Positions 1-6,243 of a DNA stretch of 9,274 nucleotides are shown here, piece after piece; within the stretch, counting starts at the first letter, position 1, and every line of letters begins with the position of its first letter. The position numbers and the translations under genes are program-made. This DNA comes from Sulfurovum sp. (GTDB lineage: Bacteria; Campylobacterota; Campylobacteria; Campylobacterales; Sulfurovaceae): contig JAGGRU010000144.1 in the NCBI GenBank assembly GCA_021159425.1, forward strand, positions 1 to 9,274, read 5' to 3'. The notes under the pieces were generated by a model. That model worked only from the letters and a program-made list of their open reading frames with translations. It was not told the DNA's origin and ran no database searches.

Positions 1-58
1 CTCAAATATAAAGTTCTAAAAAGTCTTACTCGTAAAGAATGTCCCATTTCATGAGACT

Positions 59-80
59 CTTGGACTAAAGTCCAAGCTCC
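59..80 (-). repeat. Solitary REP-like hairpin with GGAG foot
   Basis: On the - strand the tetranucleotide GGAG (80-77) is followed directly by a perfect hairpin, CTTGGAC-TTTA-GTCCAAG (76-59), with a 7-bp stem and a TTTA tetraloop. REP sequences recognised by RAYT (TnpA-REP) transposases characteristically carry GTAG or GGAG at the 5' foot of a hairpin, and the same TTTA loop occurs in both REP pairs at 1618-1671 and 2609-2659. There is no T-run on either side, so it is a poor intrinsic terminator. The stem sequence differs from the other two elements, so membership in the same family is inference. Confidence 0.4.
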
Positions 81-138
81 AAGATTGAAAAATAATCACA
101 CTTTTGATATAACTTACCTTCTATTATCTCTAATCTGT

Positions 139-144
139 TATAAT
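139..144 (+). promoter_or_regulatory. Candidate -10 box for the aldehyde dehydrogenase gene
   Basis: A perfect TATAAT lies 28 bases before the start codon, predicting transcription from about 151 and a leader of about 22 nt that contains the AAGG ribosome site at 162-165. No convincing -35 box is visible, which is normal for sigma-70 promoters of Campylobacterota. The rest of 1-172 holds the REP-like hairpin and no confident gene. Confidence 0.55.
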
Positions 145-172
145 CAAATAATTTCATACACAAGGTAGAGTA

Positions 173-1612
173 ATGTTTGGAACATTTGATGATGCAGTAG
201 AAGCCAAAGTATTTTTTGGTTCTACAGAAGAGACTAAAGAAGAGAAAACTGAGCGACGCAGTCCTTATGACGGAATCGTAGTGAGTATTGCACAACTCTG
301 TGATGCTGAAGATACAAAAAGAGCACTTAATATTGCAAAAGAAGCTGCTAAAGTTGCAGCTAAAACACCACTTTCACAGCGTATTTTATGGCTTGAAGAC
401 GTAGCGGGTAAATTACAATATTATAGAGAAGAATTTGCTATGATGTTGGCAAAAGAGGTAGCGAAACCTATCTCTTTTGCCCGTATAGAGGTAGACAGAT
501 GTACAGAGACCATTGCTCTTACAGTCATGGAACTTGCCAATCTTTCAGGTGAGACCATTCCTACTGATATTATGCCAAGCGGTAAAAAAACACTGGCATT
601 TTACAGACGTGAACCAGTTGGTGTTGTAGCCTGTATTACTCCGTTCAACTTTCCTCTAAACCTTGTTGCACACAAGATTGCTCCGGCTTTAGGTGCGGGT
701 AATGCCGTGGTACTTAAGCCAACTCCGGAAGCACCCATGACAGCGTATATGCTGGCAAAATTATTCATTAAGTCTGAGTATGCAGTAGAAGATGCACTCT
801 CTGTTGTGTACGGAGATGCAGAAGTAGGTTCAACCATGGTAAAAAGTGATATTCCAAGGGTCATCTCTTTTACAGGATCCGTACCGGTAGGAAATATCAT
901 CACAAAACAGGCAGGGATCAAAAAAGTAAGTCTTGAGCTTGGTGGAAATGCCGCAACTTATGTAGACAGCAGTGCAGACATAAAAAAAGCAGCAGAGCGT
1001 TGTACCTATGGTGCTTTTGTAAATTCAGGACAAGTGTGTATTTCGCTACAACGTATTTATGTGAATGAAAAGGTGTATGATGACTTTGCAACTTATATGG
1101 CTCAGGAAACACGTACACTCAAAGTAGGTTCACCTTATGAAGATGATACTTTTATGGGACCGCTTATAGATGAAGAGTCTAAAAACAGAGCAAAAACATG
1201 GATCGCTTCAGCCAAAAATGAAGGAGCTCAGGTGATTGCAGGAGGAGAAGAGGTCAATGGTCTCTTCCCTCCTACAGTCATGGCAGATGTTACAGATGAT
1301 ATGAAGATCATTTGTGAAGAAGTTTTTGCCCCGATCGTAAGTTTGATCTCTGTACCAAACTATGAAACAGCCATAGAAAAAATGAATGATTCGCCCTTTG
1401 GTTTACAGTTTTCTATTTTCACCAATAATCTTCGACAGACACAAGATTTTATAGAGGATGCACAGTGTGGTGGTGTAGTGATCAATGATATCCCGACATT
1501 GCGTTTTGACGTACAGCCTTATGGTGGGTCCAAGCTTTCAGGTGTAGGACGTGAAGGTCCAAAGTGGGCATTGGAAGAGTTTACAGAGATTAAAAGTATA
1601 GTGATCTGTTAA
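173..1612 (+). CDS. NAD(P)-dependent aldehyde dehydrogenase
   Basis: A 479-aa cytoplasmic member of the ALDH superfamily, which oxidises an aldehyde to the acid with NAD(P)+. The motifs are in the usual order: the oxyanion Asn159 in TPFNFPLNL, Lys182 in VLKP, the cofactor-loop GxxxxG at 235-240 (FTGSVPVG), the general base Glu255 in LELGG, the nucleophile Cys289 in GQVCIS, and EEVFAP at 382-387. The PYGGSKLSGVGREG block at 449-462 is also typical. Length matches the family (about 450-500 aa), so it looks intact. Overall it resembles the lactaldehyde/glyceraldehyde-type ALDHs of anaerobes and archaea, but the substrate cannot be read from sequence. The ATG is well supported by AAGG at 162-165, 7 nt upstream, and by a TATAAT promoter. 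It is the first of five + strand genes; a REP pair separates it from the next, so co-transcription is uncertain. Confidence 0.95.
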   Translation: MFGTFDDAVEAKVFFGSTEETKEEKTERRSPYDGIVVSIAQLCDAEDTKRALNIAKEAAKVAAKTPLSQRILWLEDVAGKLQYYREEFAMMLAKEVAKPISFARIEVDRCTETIALTVMELANLSGETIPTDIMPSGKKTLAFYRREPVGVVACITPFNFPLNLVAHKIAPALGAGNAVVLKPTPEAPMTAYMLAKLFIKSEYAVEDALSVVYGDAEVGSTMVKSDIPRVISFTGSVPVGNIITKQAGIKKVSLELGGNAATYVDSSADIKKAAERCTYGAFVNSGQVCISLQRIYVNEKVYDDFATYMAQETRTLKVGSPYEDDTFMGPLIDEESKNRAKTWIASAKNEGAQVIAGGEEVNGLFPPTVMADVTDDMKIICEEVFAPIVSLISVPNYETAIEKMNDSPFGLQFSIFTNNLRQTQDFIEDAQCGGVVINDIPTLRFDVQPYGGSKLSGVGREGPKWALEEFTEIKSIVIC

Positions 1613-1617
1613 TGCAC

Positions 1618-1671
1618 TGTAGGGTCGGTTTACCGACCTTGTATAAGTTTGGTCGGTAAACCGACCCTACA
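1618..1671. repeat. Inverted pair of REP sequences (BIME-like element 1)
   Basis: Two copies of GTAGGGTCGGTTTACCGACC face each other: one on + at 1619-1638, one on - at 1670-1651, separated by a 12-nt spacer. With one extra pair the arms match over 21 bp without mismatch. Each arm also folds alone (GGTCGG-TTTA-CCGACC) and has GTAG at its 5' foot, the signature of REPs processed by RAYT transposases. The element starts 6 bases after the aldehyde dehydrogenase stop. No T-run follows the + strand stem, so it is not a classic rho-independent terminator, though such stems can stabilise or attenuate mRNA. The RAYT link is inferred; no complete transposase gene is in the window. Confidence 0.85.
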
Positions 1672-1695
1672 AAAAAGAATAAAGGTTTTGAATAG

Positions 1696-2175
1696 ATGAA
1701 TTACATGTTTCAACCGGGATTTTTAGGAACAAAAGCACCGTTCTTTATGGATTTTGTCACCATTATTGTTGCACTTTTACCTCTTTTGGTTGGTGTTGCC
1801 ATCTCTTTTGCCAAAAACAGAAAGTATAACTTACATGCCAGAGTACAGTGGGCGATCTTTATCATTTCTGTTATAGTAGTAAGTTATTTTGAATATGGTG
1901 TACGTTTAGGTGGAGGATATGAAGCTTTTGTGAAAAATACTCAGGTTTCTCATGATTATCTTTTTGTGGTATTGATGATCCATATTGTTATTTCTGTCCT
2001 GACACTAGGCATTTGGGCAAGCACACTGTTTCGGGCAAGATCTGACTCTTCGCAAGGTGGTTTACCCGGAAATTACTCTGCCTCGCATAAAAAAGCAGGT
2101 TTTCGCACTTTCATAGGAATCACACTCACTTCCCTTACAGGAATTTGGGTCTATCTGCTTCTCTTTGTATTTTAA
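1696..2175 (+). CDS. Four-helix membrane protein, DUF420/CtaM-like
   Basis: A 159-aa integral membrane protein with four hydrophobic segments at roughly 18-38, 52-68, 88-110 and 138-158. Histidines sit near the membrane edges at 47, 86, 96 and 131, with Arg/His-rich short loops (LHARVQ at 46-51, HKKAGFR at 131-137). This layout matches DUF420, whose studied member CtaM (YozB) is needed for maturation of heme-copper quinol oxidase in Firmicutes. The assignment rests on topology and histidine pattern, not on an unmistakable signature, and an oxidase-assembly role is inference only. AAAGG at 1681-1685 lies 10 nt before the chosen ATG; Met4 is an alternative start. The gene begins 24 bases after REP pair 1, and its stop codon directly abuts the ATG of the next gene, suggesting translational coupling. 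Confidence 0.6.
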   Translation: MNYMFQPGFLGTKAPFFMDFVTIIVALLPLLVGVAISFAKNRKYNLHARVQWAIFIISVIVVSYFEYGVRLGGGYEAFVKNTQVSHDYLFVVLMIHIVISVLTLGIWASTLFRARSDSSQGGLPGNYSASHKKAGFRTFIGITLTSLTGIWVYLLLFVF

Positions 2176-2613
2176 ATGAAGAAAATAGCTATTTCAGCCT
2201 GTCTTATGGGTGAACAGTGTCGTTATGATGCAACGGACAATAGAAATGATGAACTCTTAGCTAAATTAGAAAATGCAGAACTCATCCCTTTCTGTCCGGA
2301 AGATCATGCCTTTGGTTCTCCCCGTCCAACTATGGATCTGATAAAAACAGAACAGGGCATTAAAGCTATTTCAAATACAACAGGTGCTGATCTCTCTTTT
2401 GCAGTAGAAGAGTATGCGAAACATTTTTTTGACACACACAGTGACATTGATCTTTTCATTGGTAAAGACAGAAGTCCCTCTTGCGGTGTTTGTTCTGCAA
2501 GGCTTTATGATGAAGGTAGAGTACTCATCTCTATCAGTGAGACTGGGTTTATGGTAAAAGAGGCGAAAGCAAGAGGTATTGATGCAGTTGATGCTGAAAA
2601 ATATCTCGCGTAG
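2176..2613 (+). CDS. DUF523 family protein, TudS-like (putative [4Fe-4S] desulfidase)
   Basis: A 145-aa protein with all hallmarks of DUF523: SACLMGEQCRYD at 7-18, FCPED at 39-43, PRPTMDL at 49-55, and KDRSPSCG at 97-104. In the characterised member TudS, a thiouracil desulfidase, three cysteines hold a [4Fe-4S] cluster that takes sulfur from the substrate; the counterparts here are Cys9, Cys40 and Cys103, with Glu42 as the likely catalytic acid of CPE. Extra cysteines are at 15 and 106. Function here is inferred, and the natural substrate is unknown. The ATG follows the preceding TAA with no gap and no clear Shine-Dalgarno site, so initiation probably depends on ribosomes ending the upstream gene. 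The stop codon TAG (2611-2613) lies inside the GTAG foot of REP pair 2. Length is normal for the family. Confidence 0.9.
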   Translation: MKKIAISACLMGEQCRYDATDNRNDELLAKLENAELIPFCPEDHAFGSPRPTMDLIKTEQGIKAISNTTGADLSFAVEEYAKHFFDTHSDIDLFIGKDRSPSCGVCSARLYDEGRVLISISETGFMVKEAKARGIDAVDAEKYLA

Positions 2614-2659
2614 GGTCGATTTATCGACCTTCAATTATGGTCGATAAATCGACCCTACG
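2609..2659. repeat. Inverted pair of REP sequences (BIME-like element 2)
   Basis: GTAGGGTCGATTTATCGACC at 2610-2629 (+) faces an identical copy on the - strand at 2658-2639, with a 9-nt spacer. Arms extend to 21 perfectly matched bp. It is the same element as at 1618-1671 except that G/C at the pair closing each TTTA loop has become A/T: positions 2619, 2624, 2644 and 2649 against 1628, 1633, 1656 and 1661. Spacers are unrelated. GTAG again forms the foot of each hairpin. It overlaps the end of the DUF523 gene and ends next to the ribosome site of the protease gene. Confidence 0.85.
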
Positions 2660-2664
2660 AAGGA
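2660..2664 (+). promoter_or_regulatory. Ribosome binding site AAGGA deciding a TTG start
   Basis: AAGGA sits 7 nt before the TTG at 2672, and there is no in-frame ATG before the codon for Met48. The following residues form a signal peptide, confirming the TTG start. The site begins one base after the REP pair stem, so a folded stem would border the ribosome landing site. Confidence 0.75.
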
Positions 2665-2671
2665 AAGAAAT

Positions 2672-4117
2672 TTGAAACTATTATTAACACTATTGCTAAG
2701 TACACTAATTCTAAGTGCACAAACCAAACAAGATGACATTACCAAACAAGCCATCGTCAAAATATATACTACTGCCAAAATTCCAAATTATCTCTCTCCC
2801 TGGAGCTCTTCTATGCGAAGCAGCACGGGTTCCGGTGCTATTATTGATGGGGAGTTCATACTTACAAATGCACATGTTGTAGCAAATCAGGCTTTTTTGG
2901 AAGTGGAACGTTATGGGCAGAGGAAGCGTTATATTGCTAAAGTATTTGCTGTATCGCATCAGGCAGACCTGGCACTTTTAAAAGTAGAAGAGAAGGCATT
3001 CTTTTCAGGTGTAGAACCATTGACTTTTGGAACATTGCCTGAAGTAGAACAGAAGATCGTTGTCTATGGTTACCCTATGGGAGGATCTACGCTTTCCGCA
3101 ACCATTGGTGTGATTTCACGTGTAGAACATCATACTTATGCGCACTCTGGAGAGACTTTTTTAGCAGTGCAGGTTGATGCAGCAGTCAATCCAGGTAATT
3201 CCGGTGGTCCTGCGCTCTCAGATGGGAAAATAGTGGGTGTGGTCATGCAAGTGATCAAAAAGTCTCAAAACATCGGATATTTGGTTCCGGTCTCTATGGC
3301 ACAGCATTTTATAGAAGATATGAAAGACGGAAAGTATGATGGTTTTGGTGAGTTGGGTATAGGAACCCAAAAACTTGAAAATCCTGCCATGAGACGTTAC
3401 TATGGTCTGGATGACAATATAAGTGGAAAACTTATAGATAAAATAGTCTATAACTCATCATTGAAAGGTATACTGAAAGAAGGTGATATTCTTACTGCCA
3501 TTGATGGATATAATATAGAGAATGACGGAACGGTTGCCTTTAGGAAGCATGAATATACCGATTACAATTATTATGTAGACACTTATCAAATGGGAGAGAG
3601 TTTAACTCTTGACATTATTAGAGATAAAAAGCCGATGCAGGTCAAAGCCACACTGAAAAACAGAGCAGATGATATGTTTTTGGTCCAAACAACCCGTTAT
3701 GATACGATGCCGACCTATTTTATTTACGGTGGATATGTCTTTTCTCCTTTAACCAGAAACCTCATACGCTCTACAAGCAGCAACCGTATGAAGTTGAGTA
3801 ATTTAGCCATGCAATGGCAAAAAGAAGAGAAGACTGAAGCAGTAGTACTTCTTAAAGTATTGCCTTCAGATATAAGCAGAGGGGATAACTACTTTGGCAT
3901 GTGGGCTATAGACAAAGTAAATGGTGAACCTTTTAAAGATTTTCAAGAATTTTATCAAAAAATGGAAGATGTAAAAGATGACTATATTGTTTTGGAAGAT
4001 AAAAATGGTGTCAAGGTGATCATAGATAAAAAAGAGGCTCAAGCCAAACAGAGTGAAATACTTAAAAAGTATAATATTGAGTTTGACAAATCTATTGATC
4101 TGCGTGAAGCTAAATAG
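2672..4117 (+). CDS. Periplasmic Deg/HtrA-type serine protease with PDZ domains
   Basis: A 481-aa exported S1C-family protease, probably for protein quality control in the periplasm. The N-terminus MKLLLTLLLSTLILSAQ is a Sec signal peptide. The trypsin-like domain (about 22-215) has the full triad: His68 in LTNAHVV, Asp99 in QADLALL, and Ser177 in NPGNSGGP. A PDZ domain follows at about 225-325 (ELGIGTQKL; KEGDILTAIDG), then a C-terminal region to 481 with INKV-like DKVNGEPFKDF and a closing YNIEFDKSIDL. That tail matches the second PDZ-like domain of Deg9/Deg2-type (plant-like Do-like) proteases better than the second PDZ of DegP. No residue needed for catalysis is missing. It starts with TTG and ends 10 bases before the reductase start, so the two are probably co-transcribed. 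Substrate is not predictable. Confidence 0.93.
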   Translation: MKLLLTLLLSTLILSAQTKQDDITKQAIVKIYTTAKIPNYLSPWSSSMRSSTGSGAIIDGEFILTNAHVVANQAFLEVERYGQRKRYIAKVFAVSHQADLALLKVEEKAFFSGVEPLTFGTLPEVEQKIVVYGYPMGGSTLSATIGVISRVEHHTYAHSGETFLAVQVDAAVNPGNSGGPALSDGKIVGVVMQVIKKSQNIGYLVPVSMAQHFIEDMKDGKYDGFGELGIGTQKLENPAMRRYYGLDDNISGKLIDKIVYNSSLKGILKEGDILTAIDGYNIENDGTVAFRKHEYTDYNYYVDTYQMGESLTLDIIRDKKPMQVKATLKNRADDMFLVQTTRYDTMPTYFIYGGYVFSPLTRNLIRSTSSNRMKLSNLAMQWQKEEKTEAVVLLKVLPSDISRGDNYFGMWAIDKVNGEPFKDFQEFYQKMEDVKDDYIVLEDKNGVKVIIDKKEAQAKQSEILKKYNIEFDKSIDLREAK

Positions 4118-4127
4118 TTGAGTGTAT

Positions 4128-5774
4128 ATGAAGTTAAATAAGATAGAGAGAGCTAAAAATAACCTTAGCCCTTATGATTTTTATCGGAAGATCTTATTGC
4201 TTGATCTTACAGACTTGAGTGAGGAAGAACGTTTTTACCTGAAGAACTATGGTATCTATAATATTAAACTAAACCCGGAAAGGTTTATGCTTCGTCTGCG
4301 TATTGCGGGAGGAAGGATCGATAATGATACACTCCGCTTTATTGCAAAGATCGTCCAGGAATATGAATTGGAATTGCTGCTTACTGCACGTGCCCAAATA
4401 GAACTTCATGGACTCAAAGCCCAAAATATTTTAAATGTCTGGGAACTGTTGCAGCAAGAGGAGATCAGTACACTTCAAACACTTACGGATAATTTTAGAA
4501 ATATTGTGACCGATCCTTATGATGGTTTGGATGAAAGTGCCCAAATAGAAGTATATCCTCTGCTTGTTGAAATGCAAAATATATTTTTGGGAAAAAAAGA
4601 GTGGATGGGAATGCTCCCCAGAAAATTCAATACAGCGATCTGTGGAAATAAAATGAACCAGGTACATTTTTTTGCCAATGATCTCTTTTTTGGACTTGCA
4701 CGTAAAGGAGAGATCTGGGGATTTAATATCTACCTTGGAGGAAAAAATTCTGAAGTGGCAAAAGATGCAGATATTTTTGTAGAACCTCATGAAACTCCAC
4801 TGATGTTTGAGGCGGTTGCCAAAGCATATATGAAATATGGTTTAAGAGGAAGCAGGGCAAAGACACGACTTTTTCATTTGATCGCAGAGATAGGTATGGA
4901 TGCTTTTGTAAAAAAAGTATCAGAGTTTTACCCTGCAAGCATTGAAAAAAAAGGTATTTTACAGATGCATAAAGCATCTATTTTAGAGTTCCAAAAATTA
5001 AAAGATGAAACATTTGCTTATTGTTATCAGAGTAAATTTGGAAAAATTGATGCTATAGCACTTCTAGAGCTTGTTTCTTATGCCGATAGAGAGAATTGTG
5101 AAATAAGAGTTGGGGTGGATCAAAATTTTTATCTTTTAGGTCTTAAAGAAAAAAAGGTACCTTTCGGACCTATTCCGGGTGCTTCACATGTAACTGCCTG
5201 TGCGGGGAGTCACTATTGTTCACTCTCTCTTTGGGACGTAAAAGAGGAGACTTCTTATTTGCCGTTAGAAGAGATAGCCGCACACAACATTCAAGTAGGT
5301 TTCTCCGGTTGTCTAAAAGGCTGTGGTAGACACTATCATACAGATATTGGCTTGGTTGGTCTGCGAACTAATCTTTTTGGTGAAACACAAAAAGCTGCCA
5401 GGGTTTTTTTAGGCGGAGAGTACAGCAGGGGTGAAAAAGCTGCCAGATTGATCTTTGGGGTAGTACCGCTGGTACATTTAAAAAGTCTGTTCGAAGTGAT
5501 CATTGAAGAGTTTGAAGCAAGTGCTGAGGAAGATTTTGAAGATTTTAGCCGGAAATATTTGAACCCCTTAAGTACTTCTTTTCTTCTGTTGTGGTTTTTG
5601 GCAAAACTCTATCTCAAAAAGCAGATCACTTTGAAAGTGCTTCCTGAAGAGGTCTTGTATCAAAAACTGTCAGTAGTGAAAGATTTTCCGAAATTCTCTG
5701 AAGATGAGAATTATCGGAAGAGCATTAAAGTAATGTTACATTCACTTTGGGATGATGCGACTCAAAGTTCTTAA
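4128..5774 (+). CDS. nirA: Siroheme/[4Fe-4S] nitrite (or sulfite) reductase, NirA-type
   Basis: A 548-aa cytoplasmic hemoprotein of the ferredoxin-nitrite/sulfite reductase family, catalysing six-electron reduction of nitrite to ammonia (or sulfite to sulfide). Cluster and siroheme cysteines are complete: Cys358 and Cys364 (ACAGSHYC), Cys395 and Cys399 (SGCLKGCGRH). Siroheme and anion-binding residues are Arg56 (FMLRLR), Arg124 (NFRNIV) and Lys166 in LPRKFN. Asn168 in that motif is the residue used by plant-type nitrite reductases, where sulfite reductases have Lys, so nitrite is preferred. No flavin domain is present, so an external donor such as ferredoxin is expected. The ATG at 4128 was chosen over an in-frame GTG at 4122 because TTGAG (4118-4122) gives weak support at the right distance; neither start has a strong ribosome site. 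Co-linear with the protease gene; converges on the 113-aa gene. Confidence 0.9.
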   Translation: MKLNKIERAKNNLSPYDFYRKILLLDLTDLSEEERFYLKNYGIYNIKLNPERFMLRLRIAGGRIDNDTLRFIAKIVQEYELELLLTARAQIELHGLKAQNILNVWELLQQEEISTLQTLTDNFRNIVTDPYDGLDESAQIEVYPLLVEMQNIFLGKKEWMGMLPRKFNTAICGNKMNQVHFFANDLFFGLARKGEIWGFNIYLGGKNSEVAKDADIFVEPHETPLMFEAVAKAYMKYGLRGSRAKTRLFHLIAEIGMDAFVKKVSEFYPASIEKKGILQMHKASILEFQKLKDETFAYCYQSKFGKIDAIALLELVSYADRENCEIRVGVDQNFYLLGLKEKKVPFGPIPGASHVTACAGSHYCSLSLWDVKEETSYLPLEEIAAHNIQVGFSGCLKGCGRHYHTDIGLVGLRTNLFGETQKAARVFLGGEYSRGEKAARLIFGVVPLVHLKSLFEVIIEEFEASAEEDFEDFSRKYLNPLSTSFLLLWFLAKLYLKKQITLKVLPEEVLYQKLSVVKDFPKFSEDENYRKSIKVMLHSLWDDATQSS

Positions 5775-5827
5775 GCTGTTGTCTTTGCGGAGATGAGATC
5801 AATCATCTCCAGGTAAGTTAATGTGAG
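5771..5827 (-). pseudogene. 18-codon relic of a paralogue of the 66-aa gene
   Basis: On the - strand, in frame immediately after the stop of the 113-aa gene, an open stretch encodes LTLTYLEMIDLISAKTTA and then TAA. It matches LLAYLELDDLISTKKK in the 66-aa gene, and the DNA agrees at 26 of 32 positions without gaps (5790-5821 against 6329-6360). It has no plausible start or ribosome site. I read it as a fragment left by deletion or recombination between neighbouring copies, squeezed between two convergent genes. Translation as a read-through tail of the 113-aa protein is possible but unsupported. Confidence 0.6.
5789..5810. terminator. Stem-loop between convergent genes, possible weak terminator
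   Basis: GGAGATGA-GATCAA-TCATCTCC is a perfect 8-bp inverted repeat with a 6-nt loop, 14 bases past the reductase stop and 18 bases past the stop of the opposing 113-aa gene. No T-run follows on either strand, so factor-independent termination is doubtful; mRNA 3'-end protection is an alternative. It lies wholly inside the 18-codon relic. Confidence 0.35.
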
Positions 5828-6169
5828 TTACGCTTTGGGTTCTGATAAGAATGCCAATGAGAGAGTATCATGACCGCCAATGATCTTTCTTCCTACATAA
5901 AGTCTCACAGAGTGAAAGAGAAGCAAATCACCGGCAAAGTTGATACCTAAAATAAAAGTATAGTCTCCAAAAGAGTATCTTTTTAAGCCCTTTGCTTCCG
6001 GTTTCTCTTTTGCATCAAGAATTTTACATCCAACTGCGTTTGGAAAGTCATGTTGACCCTCTCCCGAATCATGCATAGTGACTTCACCTAAGTCAGAAGT
6101 GATTTGAACAGCTAGTTTGTTATCTAGCTCATGTGCCTTGATTTTGTATGCGCCAAAACTGATTTGCAT
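5828..6169 (-). CDS. Hypothetical protein, 113 aa, soluble and beta-rich in appearance
   Basis: I do not recognise this protein. It is 113 aa, with no signal peptide, membrane segment or cysteine cluster (a single Cys48). Alternating hydrophobic and polar residues (KLAVQITSDLGEVTM at 18-32, KRYSFGDYTFILGINF at 63-78) suggest a beta-sandwich or barrel fold. Glycines and aromatics are frequent. Support for a real gene is good: ATG with AAGGA about 6 nt upstream (6176-6180 on the opposite strand), an extended -10 box at 6202-6210, and normal codon use. It lies downstream of the 66-aa gene on the same strand with a 74-base gap, and its 3' end faces the reductase gene. A short relic related to the 66-aa gene follows its stop in frame. 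Confidence 0.75.
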   Translation of the reverse strand: MQISFGAYKIKAHELDNKLAVQITSDLGEVTMHDSGEGQHDFPNAVGCKILDAKEKPEAKGLKRYSFGDYTFILGINFAGDLLLFHSVRLYVGRKIIGGHDTLSLAFLSEPKA

Positions 6170-6201
6170 CTTAATTCCTTTTATCTTTTAATATAATAGG
6201 T

Positions 6202-6210
6202 AGTATATCA
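6202..6210 (-). promoter_or_regulatory. Candidate extended -10 promoter for the 113-aa gene
   Basis: On the - strand the sequence reads TGATATACT, an extended -10 form (TGnTATACT). Start of transcription would be near 6195, giving a leader of about 26 nt that holds the AAGGA site. This suggests the gene can be expressed independently of the 66-aa gene upstream. Confidence 0.4.
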
Positions 6211-6243
6211 AAATGAACCATTTGAATACCCTAAATTTTTACA

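Noticed and set aside
1..54. Short + strand open frame from the left edge ending in TGA at 52-54 as the tail of an upstream gene
   Set aside because: Seventeen residues with no recognisable motif; equally open frames exist on the other strand, so no call is possible.
65..295. 76-codon - strand frame opposite the start of the aldehyde dehydrogenase gene
   Set aside because: Mostly antisense to a clear gene and its promoter, with a low-complexity Phe/Ser/Cys-rich product typical of a chance frame.
1618..1671. REP pair 1 as an intrinsic terminator for the aldehyde dehydrogenase gene
   Set aside because: The stem is strong, but no T-run follows on the + strand, and the same unit with GTAG feet recurs at 2609-2659, which fits a REP pair better.
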